Shown: positions 1 to 11,452, counted from the first letter of the stretch. The stretch: DNA of 64,000 nt from Prosopocoilus inquinatus (GCA_036172665.1 CM069870.1:29672001-29736000), one strand, 5' to 3'. Translations and numbers: made by a program. Notes: a model not told the origin generated them from the letters alone.

Positions 1-480
1 CCTTAGCTCTAATTAGATAAGACTGATCAACTTACGTCGTTGTGAAAATATCCTAGTGGAATCTCGACCAGAGACAAAAGTCGGGAGACTTTGCGATTGT
101 GAAATGCGTGTTCACCTGCCGTAAAATTTTCATTAGTAAATTAAACTTTACCAGATCAATTATAATTATCAGCAAGAAGTGGGTTGATTCTCGTTAGTAG
201 CTGAAATTGCGTGTCTGAAAAAGCTGCGTATATAAAGCCAGGCATAAAGCAAGTGCACCACTTACATACTAATTTAATCAAGTCACACCCGCATTGGAAG
301 TTTAATATAGTTAAGAGAATATTTTCATACTTTTATAATGACTGTAACCCATAAAGAAAATTCTTATTAATATTTATTTTAGAAAAGATACCTAGTAATT
401 TAAGTTCTTCGATTTATTACCTCGTGGCATTCTTTCAATATTTTGGTGTAATAATAGAAATTCTGTGTAACTTCATATCA
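1..480. other. Non-coding AT-rich DNA
   Basis: No supportable reading frame. A TATATAAAG string lies near 228 and is followed by a short CCAGGC segment resembling the end of the 10917-11168 MITE family (TTTATAAAGCCGGG). It is therefore more likely a decayed repeat end than a promoter. Confidence 0.4.
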
Positions 481-782
481 AATACCGGGTGATCAATGGA
501 ATTCATAATTAGAGGAGGCTGTGATTGGTACTATTTTATGCTGTGTGGTTGGATGCAATAAGAAATAAATAAGTTGACAGTTGTCATATTTGAGGTTATG
601 CTCGTGCTTTATACAATCTTTATTTTGAATAGATGCTGGTTTAAATCATTTAAAAAGATAAATGTCATAATTCTGACACTTAATATTTTTTATTTCAAAC
701 GTTAAGCCTGTGTTTACAACTTTTTGGAAAATATCACAGCCTGATCTAACTATAAATTCCGTTGATAGCATGGTATCTTAAT
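481..782 (-). repeat. MITE-like repeat, copy 1 of an inverted pair
   Basis: A ~300-bp non-coding repeat with imperfect terminal inverted repeats. The left end reads GATCAATGGAATTC...GGCTGTGAT and the right end is its near complement (ATCACAGCC...AATTCCGTTGATA). A second copy in the opposite orientation lies at 6007-6342 and shares internal stretches such as the segment around AAAAAGTTG and the AGATTG/CAATCT segment. It has no coding capacity, so it would be mobilised only in trans. The superfamily is not determined. Confidence 0.7.
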
Positions 783-1189
783 CAAGACAAGTTTCAAAAT
801 ATACATTGTAAAGACACTAGACAAGAAGTAATTTTATACTAAATACAGGGTGCGTAAATAATATTGCACCAAATGTGATTATGTAGAAAGAGTTTGACAT
901 TTATATTTGACGTTTGGTGGGGTTAAATTATACATAAATACCCATATTTTCAAATGAATTTTATTTTTCTTTTGTGCGAATAGTGTTTACCAGAGGCAAC
1001 TATCTTGAATTTTTTTGAAATTAGAACCTAGGTTTAGTCTGATATCATTTGGCATGTAATTGACTTAGAAATACATTACTGTATATCATAAACTTGTTCA
1101 TTCTAAAATAATAAAGACAAAATAAATCAGAAATAATAAAATTTAGTAACCAAGAATTTTTTCAAAATTATAAAATAAGTAATAAAAGT
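783..1189. other. Probable 3' flank/end of mariner-like element
   Basis: AT-rich sequence next to the 3' end of the transposase pseudogene. A TACAGGGTG motif at about 845 is a typical outer end for insect mariner-like elements and may be the element's 3' terminus. I found no matching opposite terminus beyond 5100, so the boundary is only suggested. Confidence 0.3.
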
Positions 1190-1644
1190 TAAAGATGTTC
1201 AAAATGTAGCCCGATAGTCACCTGGCAATGATCTAAACGAATAGTAAACTCTTCTCGAACGTGATGGATTACTTTTGAAGTAATTAAGCGCATTTCTAGC
1301 TTAATATGGTCTCTCAACTCCACCAAATTTACGGATCTGTTCACTTATACTTTGATTTTCAAGTAGGGTTTCTGTCCCGGGTATTCCCGGGAACGATTTC
1401 GCGGGAAATTTGCCGTTTTTGCCATTCCTGATCCCGTGAAATAACAATCGGGAATTCCCGCGGCGGAAATGAAAGTTTGGCATGCAGCTGTTTGGGCTTG
1501 GCGTGTTATGCGGAAATATACATATATGTAATATACGAGGAGGCATTCAAAAGAAACGGAACTGATGTGGGGAAGGCTGCAATTCTTATGGTTGGATAAA
1601 ATACCTCACCGTATTACGCCTACAATAAATACAATGTACATTAA

Positions 1645-3188
1645 CAGGGGCGGACCATTAAATGTGAGAGTCTTGGACTAACAGCGTTTGGGGGTCTACT
1701 CAATTGGCGATTTTAACCTCCTTTTGGTGGTCTTGAAAAATACAGCCAAATGTATCAGAAAAAGAAGTCCAATTACGCCAAACATTGAAGTGCAAAAAAA
1801 ATACTTCACTTAATTAATTGTATTACATTATTTGAAATGTTAGCAGGAATAAGTTAAAAAAATTAATAATAAAACAACGTAATATGATACCGACTTAAAA
1901 TTTGGTGATAAGAAACAAAAATGAATCATTACTTAATCAAACAAATGTAATTAATTTAACATTGGTCAAGGAAAACAATCCTTTTCTGTTTAAGTTAAAA
2001 ATACTGAAAGGAAAAGAAGAATATTCAAAAAGAAAAAAAAACAAATTAACCTGCAAGAAAATCAGAAACAAAAGAAAAATAAAAGAAGCAGCAACAAAAT
2101 ACAAGACACGATGCAAAAAAAGAAGATCGACAAGAACAAGCTGAACGAAAGCAAACCGTGAAATGAACGTCGAAATGAAGCGCATAAAACAAAAGGAGAT
2201 TACAACCGTGACGGACACGAAACAACAAAAAACGATGAACTACAAAAAAGCGCCAACACAATTTGATAATTGATAAGAAAAGCAAAAGAGAAATTCGTAG
2301 TACGAAAGCATAAAGAACAGAAAAAAAACAAGAAAATTGATGACTTAGGTCCAGTTTTACAAATGGGGCTCAACTTTGAGCTGAGGCTTAAACCCTTAGC
2401 AACGATTATTTCAACAATTGTTGTGAAGGATTTAAGCTTCGGCTCAAAGTTAAGCCGTCATTGTAAAACTGGGCCTAAGATAAACAAAAAACAAATGAAT
2501 CTCCAAACGAAAAATTAAAAAAATAGTAGAAAAACAAAAGACTGTAAAATGTAAAAAAGCATCGGTTTGGTCAACAAAATGTGAAAAATCAATTTGCTAA
2601 AAATAAATTTAAAAAAACCAATACGAGAACATAAATAAATTAAAAAGAAAAACAAATGGAAGTACCACGGTGGACAAAAAAAATGAAAATCAACGAAAGT
2701 TTTTGCAAATAAAAACAAACTCGTAAGAAACAAAAGAGAACTGTACAAAAGAGTCAACAAAATGAGAAAACCTATTCGATTTAAAAGAGAAGAACGCGAG
2801 AATCAAAAAGAAAACGATAAAAGAGTGGATAGAAAAAATAAATTAATTAAAAATGGCGATTCTCCGGCCGAAAACTGGCAGAAAACAAAACAACAAAACA
2901 AAACAAACGAATTAAACGTGAATAAAATGCAAAACATCAAATCCTGAAAACAAAAAGAAACAAAAGAGAAAGAAAAACATATAAAATGAATAAAAGACAA
3001 AAGTCGTCACGCGAAGACAACAATAAGTACAAGTAGCCCGAATGGCAGAATTTCGCTCAATTCGGCAACCTTAGTTAAAAACCAACTAAAATTTATTTAA
3101 ATTTCTGTTTTTTGACCGTGAAGGGGCTCTTTGATTGAATGGGGCCCTGGGCTACAACCCGTAAAGACCATGCCTAAATCTGCCCCTG
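1645..3188. mobile_element. Second hAT-like element nested in the first
   Basis: Ends are CAGGGGCGGA on the left and TCTGCCCCTG on the right. They are flanked by near-identical 8-bp duplications, TACATTAA at 1637-1644 and TATATTAA at 3189-3196 (one mismatch). This is a hAT signature and shows a later insertion into the 1364-4027 element. The interior is unusually A/purine-rich on the plus strand from about 1900 to 3010. The open frames there are lysine/asparagine-rich by composition and match no transposase I recognise. Confidence 0.8.
2344..2479. mobile_element. Small MITE-like hairpin (~136 bp)
   Basis: The arms are imperfect inverted repeats of roughly 48 bases, starting CTTAGGTCCAGTTTTACAA and ending TTGTAAAACTGGGCCTAAG, around a short loop. 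It sits inside the nested hAT-like element. The C/TTAGG(G)CC outer end recurs in other small hairpin elements here (22244-22393, 18834-18983, 12493-12622), suggesting a loose group of MITEs with similar termini. Confidence 0.7.
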
Positions 3189-3279
3189 TATATTAAGTAA
3201 GTAAGCCAAGAGTATAATTTGATGTAATTCAACCAGTCCTAGTTTAACTTTCGCACTTCACAAAGGAAAGCGGCAACAA

Positions 3280-3591
3280 TTAAAAATGTTTACGACCTTT
3301 TTGTAAACGCGCCGCGGTTGCATTCATTTCAATTGAACTCAGTTTTTTCCTAATTGCAAACATATTGTTTTCCTTAAGAGTATTTCGTAAAGTGCTAGCG
3401 GGCCCTAGAGAAAGGTAGATCAAAGAGGAATACTGTTCATTGTAGTTTTCTAGATTTGGCTTAGATTGGCCAATAATGTTAAAGGATCGTTTCCATCTCT
3501 TTCTATTACATATGACGGAATATAAATTAGTCGACGTGAACTCTAAAATTTGTATAAATTGACTGGAGACACTTTTGAAAATGGGGCCCAA
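3280..3591 (-). other. Unrecognised 103-codon open frame in hAT-like element
   Basis: This open frame lies in the outer hAT-like element, between the nested element and the right end. It is basic and has no motif I recognise (no RW or CxxH hAT dimerisation signature, no zinc finger). It may be a decayed transposase piece or chance. I would not treat it as a gene without a match. Confidence 0.15.
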
Positions 3592-4866
3592 TTAGGATGT
3601 CTTTTTAAAAATCCCGCCACAGACAATAGACGTTTATTCATCGAGTTTTGTACAGGATTGTACATCAATTTATCTTCTCATACTGCACTTCAAATGTGAA
3701 ACTACTTCTTGTAAACTGGTTTTTTACTATACTTAGTTAATGTATATGATTGCTAAAGTTATCTCTACTTCACCTAATCGAGAGTAGCAGAAGAAAGGTT
3801 ACAAAAGATTTAAAATAATTTTGTTTTTATTTGTTTCCAAATTCATTCATACATAATCTGACTGAGATACATATCAAAAAAGCAAGATTTCTAACGTTGA
3901 TAACTTTTCTAAAAAGATGTATACAATAAGATACAGCAAAATTAAAATTTCCCGGGATCCCGGGATCGTGATTTTTACAATCCAGATTCCGGGGATTGAA
4001 AATAACCCCGGGAAATCAGAAACCCCATTTTCAAGTAACCCCATATAAAATAATTCTGTAGAGTTAAGTCTGAACATCGCGGAGGTTACTCCACAGGACC
4101 ACGTCACCCTATCCAACGATTAAGAAACACCTCAGGCAGATAATTACGAATCACTGCTGTGTGGTGCGGTGGTGCACCAATCTGCTTATACCATGTTTCA
4201 TCATTAAACTTATCTGGTTGAACTTGGTGTGGAAATAATTTTAATAAGGCAAGATTGAAAGAATTCTAAATATTTTTCCAATTTAAATTTCCATTAAAGA
4301 ATACTGCCTCTCAATGTCCCTTCCCAAACATTGGCTTTCTGAGGATGTTGTGTAGTTTTCTCCATCATCCGGTTTGGATTTTCTGATGACCAGTTTTGTT
4401 TATTCACTGTACCCTTTAAACAAAATGTGGCTTCATCCAAGAATAAAATATTTCTCACGGACAATTAATTATGATTGCCCACTCTCTGCATTTCATAGAA
4501 TTGTAGAAGAGACTCAAAATCATCCTCTGAAAATTCATGAACCAGTTTGACTTTGTACTAGGGGTATAATTTTTCCTTGTGACAAATTTCTCGAGCGCAA
4601 TTAAAACTTATTGAATTATCTAAAACAATCTGTCGACTTGTTGAATGGGGATTTTCTTGCAAAGTTAATAAGACGTCTAGGTCTAACTTTGAACGACCAC
4701 GTTCGGGTCTGTCTTTAACATTTTCAGTCTCTCATTTTTTCTGGATTTTACTCACAGTTGAACATATTATGGGTTTTCGACTTGAATATTTTTGATTGAA
4801 AATGTCGCAAACTGCAGTTCTTATCCGATCTCCATATCCTATCATCATTTCAGTTGAGAGACATAA

Positions 4867-6006
4867 TTTTTAAGTTTGAGAAATTTCTTAGTTATTTTCT
4901 TCCACACTGTATATCTTTAATAAGTAAACAAAAATAATCGTTTCCCCTTGGAGACTGCCTGCATAACCAATTATGTTCATTTAACTTATCTACAAAGCAC
5001 GTTACCGTTGCGTGTTTTGGTCGTTCCCTCACTTCCTCTCTTAACGTTTACTTTTAAACACACTAATTTTTTGCAGTTATGAAGTTTCCGATCTTCTCTA
5101 TTTTACGCAATTTCTTATGTTTGCTAATTAATCATTTTCATAGATGAAGTCTTGTCGCTTATAGAATTACTGCAATTATTGCAAGAAAAGAACCGTTTAG
5201 GGATTGTTAATAAGAGGTTTTTTATATCTGACTACTACCAGCACAGTTTTTTTTTGAGCTACTGTAAAACCGGTTTCACCTAAACGTTGTCTGATTACTG
5301 TTCACAGGGTGTCGCTGAAAGAAAGTTCCAGAGATTTCTGAGCTCAAAATAAGACGATTTAACCAAACTCATCTATATCACAAAGTGCTTCGTTAATGCA
5401 GTATTCTGCTTTAAAGTTCTTGAAGAACAAATTAATTTTTTTTATAACAAAGGAACGCCTGAATCGATTTGAATGATATTGGATTGGGTTGGGTTGGGAA
5501 GGCGACTTTTACAGTCGATTTTAGTTTTTTACAGTGAACCGCGACCACTAAAAAAAAGGCTGCCACCAACTTTGAAATTTCATTTTCATAATTGTCATGT
5601 TACTTGAACAGTAAATTGCTAATATCAATAAGTTTACCATACATATTCGAACAACTACAGCTAAGGGTTCGATTCTCAAGCTAATATGACACGATATTCA
5701 CTCAAACGTCAAATGAGTTAGATAAAACATTAACTCGTGGAATGGGCTCATTTCTGCCAAACCAAAATAAGTAAAAACCTTTCTAAATATGTGGTTAATA
5801 TCTTGAAGGCATTCCACATGCAGAAATTGATATATTGTGTACGAACGTCCAAGAAAAACGAAGTTAATTTGCTAACCTTCACGATTTGATATAGGCCCAT
5901 CAAGAAACAAATCACAGATTTATTAAATAACCATTCACAAAACTTGAAACCCTATTAATTGTGCCTGAAGCGCAAAATTCAGATGTAAAAGTAAAGTTAA
6001 AGCGAC
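4867..6006. other. 5' flank of mariner pseudogene and unassigned DNA
   Basis: The part next to 4866 should be the untranslated 5' end of the mariner-like copy. Beyond ~5100 I see only AT-rich unique-looking DNA with a short TTGGG-type run near 5486-5503. No gene is supportable. Confidence 0.4.
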
Positions 6007-6342
6007 TAATACCATGCGATCAACGGAATTTGTAATTAGAGCAGGCTGTGATGTTTTCCAAAAAGTTGGCAACGCAGACTTACAGTTTGAAATTAAATTT
6101 TTATAAAGTTTTGATAATAAACGGATTTTTCTCGTGGAACCCTCCCTAATAATCTAAAAGAGGGTTTAAACCAGCATCCATATAAAATAAAATATATAAA
6201 GATTGCATAAAGCACGAGCACAACCTCAAATATGATAACCGTCAACTTATTATTTATTTCTCACTCTATCCAACTACACAGTATAAAATAGCAGCAATCA
6301 CATCCTCCTCTAATTATGAATTCTATTGATAACCTAGTAGCT
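6007..6342 (+). repeat. MITE-like repeat, copy 2 of the inverted pair
   Basis: This is the reverse-complement relative of 481-782, with the same ends (CGATCAACGGAATT...GGCTGTGAT and ATCACATCC...GAATTCTATTGAT). It is slightly longer because of extra internal sequence around 6115-6165. The pair brackets the mariner/hAT stack. That may be coincidence, since each copy has its own inverted ends. Confidence 0.7.
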
Positions 6343-6722
6343 GCTTTAAAACAGAAAATAGCCTGACATGTACGAACTTAAATGTCAGTTTGACAATTAA
6401 AAAATCAATCCTGATGTCATTAAGGAACTTTCAATATAAACTTCGAATGTAAAGTACCACCGTAGTCCTCAGTGTGCTAACCTTACAGAATAGAGATACT
6501 TTATAGTACATATTATATTACTATATTACTATTAGAAATTTCAGAAAACGTGTCTAGAAAAATCAAGTTTCACCTTTGAAAATATTTTAGGTATGTACGA
6601 AAACCACTGCACATCGCGAAACATCTTTAATTCTTGGCAATTTACGAAACCCCTAGTTTACTATAAAAACTGTAATTGAGAAATCCATTGAAGTTAATTG
6701 TGAAGTTATTTAGCCTTAAGCG
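6343..6722. other. No feature seen
   Basis: AT-rich sequence with no convincing open frame, RNA or repeat boundary. Confidence 0.5.
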
Positions 6723-6881
6723 TTCGTTCAATTCGCGCGAATTGGACCGCAGAAAGAAAAATCACGCGAACCAAAATTATACAAAACAGATTTTGTACCA
6801 TACCCGTTTTCTTCTCCACACCCTGACTTTCTAGCACGTTCGGACAGGTCCGTGCTGACTAATTCGCGCGAATTGAACGAA
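6723..6881. mobile_element. MITE with 21-bp perfect TIRs containing a CG palindrome
   Basis: Perfect 21-bp inverted repeats lie at 6723-6743 and 6861-6881. Each begins or ends TTCGTTCAATTCGCG, and each contains the palindrome AATTCGCGCGAATT. The ~117-bp interior is non-coding. The CG-rich palindrome stands out against AT-rich surroundings. The element is compact, non-autonomous and unclassified. Confidence 0.75.
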
Positions 6882-8191
6882 GTGTGTGCCTCCCTTTAAG
6901 AAAGTACTTCACTAATGAAATGTACAAAAGATAAATTGTTCTCATTTCTTTTTGATTTTGTAAGAGCCGCTAAATGGAGTGGATGAACTGGAACTGTGAC
7001 AAATTCAGCTTTTTCCGCCAAGAAACTAAAATACATATTATGTGTTTTCATTTTTCGTAATGAAAAACGCAGTAAATTTATTGTTAGATTGGTTCAGTGC
7101 ATTTAAATATGAAGCCCATCTTTCAATGAATTTAGTTATTTATCTATTTCTAGAGCAAGAATTTTTATTCTAATATTAAGTTAAAATATGTATTTTAAAT
7201 AGATTCGTCAACTTATGCCTCATTCATTACAGCTTTCTTAAACACAAAAAGTAAATTGAAGAATATCTGGAAACATAACGTAGAAGAAGGATTTACGGTA
7301 TCAAGTGAATACATTTATACAGGTTTAACATAACTTTAACAGTAACCGATTTGTGACTTTCAAAGTTGGTTACTTTTCATCTTCATCATTAACTAAAAAT
7401 GTTTAGTCGTGCGTTTATTTTCAATTTTGTGAACTAAAGACACCTTCTGACTGTGCATAAAAAGTTTTCTGTAAACACCATCAAATAATTGTAAAATAAA
7501 ATTAATTTATGTGTATTCAGAAGCTTAGTTACTAAAATTTACGAGACTGTGTTGTTGAGGCATTACCGTTTTAAAATCAATTATTATTAAAATTAACAAT
7601 CCCTTAGTTTGCGAGTCACTGAATTTACCGAATGGATGAAAGGTCGCAAGTAAGCGTAGGTAGTAAGGTAAAAAGAGCTAGTTAAAATGAATATATTTTT
7701 AGATAATGATAACCCATTTCCTGCAAAAACATCTAAATGTCATTAACCGATAAAGTAAAGGGCAATGAAGTTATTATGAATAAGCGAATTTTACGATACT
7801 ATAATCAAATTATAATTATAAAAACAAAATAATTGCTTATTTCATAGTGCGCAGTCTAAATAGGGGAACAGATGTCGAGATGTCTTAAGACTTTCAAATT
7901 ACAAGTCAAATTTTAGAAACGATGTCTTACTATTCTTTTCTATTTATCGTATTCATATATCGCCAAGGAACCATCGATTTACTACATTATTTGATATTCA
8001 TGACGCTTTGTCCTTTATAATAATCCTGTATCAAGATAGGTGTGAATCACTGTCAACATAATAATTTAATGTGATTATCGATTACATAATTCTCATTATA
8101 CGAAATATTTACGCCGCACAGTGGTATTATTATATTATTATTATATATAATGTATATATAATGTATATATATAATGTACAGTCAAATTGTA
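6882..8191. other. AT-rich DNA with a TA-rich microsatellite
   Basis: No gene is supportable. A simple (TA)/(TTA) tract lies at about 8127-8178, immediately left of the long-TIR element that starts at 8192. Confidence 0.5.
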
Positions 8192-10121
8192 TACCGGCTG
8201 TTTCAAATTGGGTGTGCACTGAAGGGATCTCCTAAACCGTAAGAGATACAAATTCGGTTAAATGGAAGAAAAGTTGCACAAATCAATGCCTAATTCGTAT
8301 CCATTGACAGAATATTTTTTTTCTGATTTCTTCTTGAGATATTAATGAAAATGTGAAAAAATCAATTCTCTTTTTCTCTCTGTATCTCTTTTATTATACT
8401 TAATTTTGAAATTCTGATTTAACTTTCTACAGGCACTTTTTGATTCTGCTTCGAATAGAGGTAGCAGAATTTAAGTCAAGCGTTTTGTCTTTCCACGACC
8501 ATCATCAGTTTCGATTTTTTAAATACAACTTATGTCTTTTTATTGTTCCATTCGATAGCATCTTTTCTCCTGATTGTAACGGTATATCACAATTAATAGT
8601 TGATATTAATATGAAGCTTAAATAATACAGATTTTTATGTGAAAATTTTATTTAATACATAATTTCAAATTTTTTGTTCATTTTCTTAGCTATAGTGTAA
8701 ATTATAATAAACTATTTAAAGTTTTTCTGTATGGTTATTTTAACAATGCACTGCACTTACGAAAATGAATTTTTACCGAAAAATATTTAGTGGTTCTAAT
8801 ATAACTTGCTAGATCAGTATCTCAGCTTTAGTATAGGAATGAAAAAGCCTAGTTTTTAATTTTGACTCGCACTCTTTGATTAAAAGAAAAAGTGAATACT
8901 AATTATACTAAAAATATTTACTTATTACTGAATAGTGCCTTCTACAAATACATTGGCAGCTAAAACGAATATTTTTGTAATAAATTTGAAAGATACTTTC
9001 TATAACAATATATTTTTTTTTTTAATTTCTTTAGCACTCAGTGGCTCTCTCTTTATTTGTTTTTTAAATATGGTTAAGTTCACTCGTTTTAACCAGTTGA
9101 AGTTTGGCACGTTATATCGGAACCACCATCCATAATTTAAACAGGATAAAGTAGGCTTTTATTTTGGACATTGAAACAGTGACTAGCATTAAGATAAATA
9201 ATAAGGAGGAACTAAAGGCGAATATTAGATTCTTACAATAAATGTTTCGCGAATTCATGTTCGACACGCTAGACAACACATAGGATTAAGAACGAATCTG
9301 TGTCTTGAAAGCAGTGGAGGACATTGCGAGGATTTACTTTAATTTATTTATTTCACTTTATTTATTTCACAGGGTCATGTTCTTCGTCTATAATTTTTAT
9401 TCAATTTATTTATTCATTTAGTCAATGTTTATTGACTTTTCCTCTTCCGACAACTGAATGTTATTGCTAATACTTAACAAATAAAAAAAGAGGTTAGGAA
9501 TAAATTTACTTATTAAGAAAAACATGACGAAACGATATTAGTTTTTTTGTCATATTCCAACTTTACTTGAAAAAAAGGTATTAAGTTTTACACTCACTGA
9601 AATCAAAAGAAAAAAAATGCTTTCGTCTAGAGTAATAAAAAGATAAGAAAAAAATTGAAATTATGTATTAAATAAAATTTTCATATAAAATCTGAATTAT
9701 TTAAGCTTCAAATTAATATCAACTATTAAATATGATATATCATTGTAATCAGGAGAAAAAATGCTATCGAATAGAATAATAAAAAGACATAAGTTGTATT
9801 TAAAAAATCGAAACTGATGATGGTCGTGGGTAGACGAAACGTTTGACTTCAATTCTATTACACTTATTCGAAGCAGAATCAAAAAGTGCCTGTAGAAAGT
9901 TAAATCAGAATTTCAAAATTATGTATAATAAAAGAGATACAGAGAGAAAAAAATCGATTTTTTCACATTTTTATTAATAACTCAAGAAGAAATGAGAAAA
10001 AAATCATTCTCTCAATGGATACGAATTAGGCATTGATTGCAACTTTTCTTCCATTTAACCGAATTTGTTTCTCTTACGGTTTTGATCCCTTCAGTGCACA
10101 CCCAATTTGAAACAGCCGGTA
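8192..10121. mobile_element. Long-TIR (foldback-type) element, ~1.93 kb
   Basis: Arms of roughly 480-500 bp lie at 8192-8690 and 9640-10121 and are close reverse complements. The element starts TACCGGCTGTTTC and ends GAAACAGCCGGTA. The mirrored short frames at 8440-8625 and 9697-9882 are translations of the two arms, not genes. The ~950-bp AT-rich loop holds no recognisable transposase. TA lies at both outer edges and may be the target duplication. It is a non-autonomous DNA element; the superfamily is undetermined. Confidence 0.8.
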
Positions 10122-10916
10122 TATAAAGTTTCTTTTCTATTTTGCGCCCTATCTGTGGGATTTATTTTAGAAGCAAAAGTAAAAACTCTAAAAACAATAA
10201 TGACTGTAATTACAAAGTCTGAGAAAAATATTAATTGTTGTCTGCGCCACTACAACAAATAATTTTTCTAAATGTATTGCATTTTTAGTAATTGAAAAAA
10301 GTTAAATCACAGTTAAATCTTTTAACTGTGACCACTGTGGTAAGAATTTTGCCTCATGTTAACATGTTCTGCTAAAAATTTTAAGCGAGTTTTACACTCT
10401 AATAAGCAATTACACATTTCTTACAAAATATTACCAGAATAAGAGATGAATAATTAATTGAATTATTTTAACATTAAAAGTTGAAATCATTAAAGATAAT
10501 GTCAATGGGACGCCTTTCTGCAGAAAGGAACCAATCCGTAATTTCACAAAGTTTAAAATACTCAGAATAGACTCCCAAGATAACACTAATAACATTTATT
10601 GGGCCCCGAACCAACCTACTTTCAATAGTAGTATATAAAAAAATTAAACTTAAATCACTGTTTTCTCAAGTTGGTTCCTTTTTGGAGAAAGTGGCGGTGA
10701 TGATTTCCTGCGAGTGGGCAACAACTGCAAAAAGCAAAAGACATTGGGTGCATTTTCCAAATAAATTTGTTTTGCGGGACTATCCCGAAGTGGAACCGGA
10801 ACGTACAGATTTAAATATGATGACAGCTCCGTTTTAAGACTTCAATTGCAATTTCAGTATAACAGGGTGGGCACTACCCATCTTGCCTACTCCGACAAGC
10901 CGCCACTGTGTCCACT
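10122..10916. other. Unassigned; small inverted repeat at ~10510-10690
   Basis: An imperfect inverted pair (GAAAGGAACCAAT near 10524 and TTGGTTCCTTT near 10670) suggests a decayed MITE. A short open frame at about 10672-10836 reads through CEWATTAKSKRHWVHFPN, loosely reminiscent of a zinc-binding or THAP-like fragment. It is too short to call. Confidence 0.25.
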
Positions 10917-11168
10917 ATGCCTGGTTTTATAAACGCAAGATAATTACTAATTTGCAGTTTAATGCCTTATGGCCGTTTTCATAATGAGACTTTAAGGACT
11001 TAAAGTCACCTTACGAATAGGGAAACAAATTTTTTATTTTAGGTTCAAGTAACTATAAATTTAAAGTCCTATTAAGAAATCGGCCCCTAGTACCAATTCC
11101 GAAAACAGTGGTCAGTAAGGCATCAAAGTGTACCGTAAATTGGTTTTGCGTTTATAAAGCCGGGTCTC
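10917..11168. mobile_element. MITE with a second MITE nested inside
   Basis: The outer ends are GGTTTTATAAACGCAA on the left and TTGCGTTTATAAAGCC on the right. Inside, at about 10969-11091, is another inverted-end element (GGCCGTTTTCATAATG...GAAATCGGCCCCTAG). A half copy of the outer family lies at 55116-55172 (GGTTTTATAAACACAAGG). All are non-coding. Confidence 0.65.
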
Positions 11169-11258
11169 AATGTTATTATATTACGAGTAGGTAAAACCTG
11201 TTCAGTCAGAAGTACCTACATTGGAAGAGTTAATATGCTTAATTAAATTTATTTCCTA

Positions 11259-11452
11259 AACGGTCCCAAGTGGTAAGGGGATCGGTCTTACGATCGCAAG
11301 GCCGTGAGTGAGAACCGCACTGGAGGTATTTCTCGGGAGTGGTCGGTATGCACATCAAGTACCCTTCAGTTTTGGGAACACAATTCGACACTGCTTCACC
11401 TTCAGCGTCGCGGAGGTTTGGAAGAAAACACATCGTAGAACACTTTACACAC
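11259..11452 (+). mobile_element. tRNA-derived SINE, copy 1
   Basis: The head shows decayed tRNA-like promoter elements: an A-box-like CCCAAGTGGTAAGGGG and a B-box-like GTGAGTGAGAACC. The body shares blocks in order with the minus-strand copy at 50787-50987: ATCGGTCTT, GCAAGG, TCGGTAT, AGTACCCTTCAGT, GGAGGTTTG and a CACTTTA.ACACA tail. SINEs are transcribed by RNA polymerase III and moved by LINE enzymes. Short open frames on the opposite strand are shadows. Confidence 0.7.

Larger units (their letters stand above)
1364..4027. mobile_element. hAT-like element inserted in the mariner pseudogene
   Basis: The element is bounded by short TIRs, TAGGGTTTCTG on the left and CAGAAACCCCA on the right (one mismatch). 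It is flanked by an exact 8-bp duplication TTTTCAAG at 1356-1363 and 4028-4035. Eight-bp duplications with T/CAGGG-type ends are the hallmark of the hAT superfamily. Both subterminal regions carry repeated CCCGGGA-type motifs (1377-1475 and 3950-4012), as is common where hAT transposase binds. The insertion lies between the codons for the YLK motif of the mariner transposase, which proves it is younger than the mariner copy. No hAT transposase is recognisable, so this is a non-autonomous or gutted copy. Confidence 0.85.
1190..4866 (-). pseudogene. Mariner-like DDE transposase pseudogene, split by insertion
   Basis: Read on the minus strand, 4866 down to 4036 encodes recognisable pieces of an insect mariner-like transposase. 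They are an N-terminal HTH part (AVCDIFNQKYSSRKP), a linker region (LQENPHSTSRQI), the first catalytic Asp in FLDEATFCLKGTVNKQN, WSSENPN and HPQKANVW. Next come a second-Asp region decayed to QIGAPPHHTA, and a degraded third-Asp region ending in FIWGYLK. The reading then stops at the 4028-4035 target duplication and resumes at 1355-1190 with a C-terminal end (ELRDHIKLEMRLI...VREEF). The 1364-4027 insertion separates the two parts. Several in-frame stops, frameshifts and lost catalytic residues make it non-functional. Family members are about 340-350 aa and cut and paste DNA between TA sites. Confidence 0.85.

Noticed and set aside
1902..2947. Lys/Asn-rich open frames on plus and Phe/Leu-rich frames on minus
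   Set aside because: They arise from the A-rich composition of the nested element. No domain, and both strands are open simultaneously.
8127..8178. TA-rich tract as a replication origin or promoter
   Set aside because: Simple microsatellite sequence with no accompanying signal.
8440..9882. Two similar 61-codon frames (8440-8625 and 9697-9882)
   Set aside because: They are translations of the same terminal inverted repeat on opposite strands, not paralogous genes.
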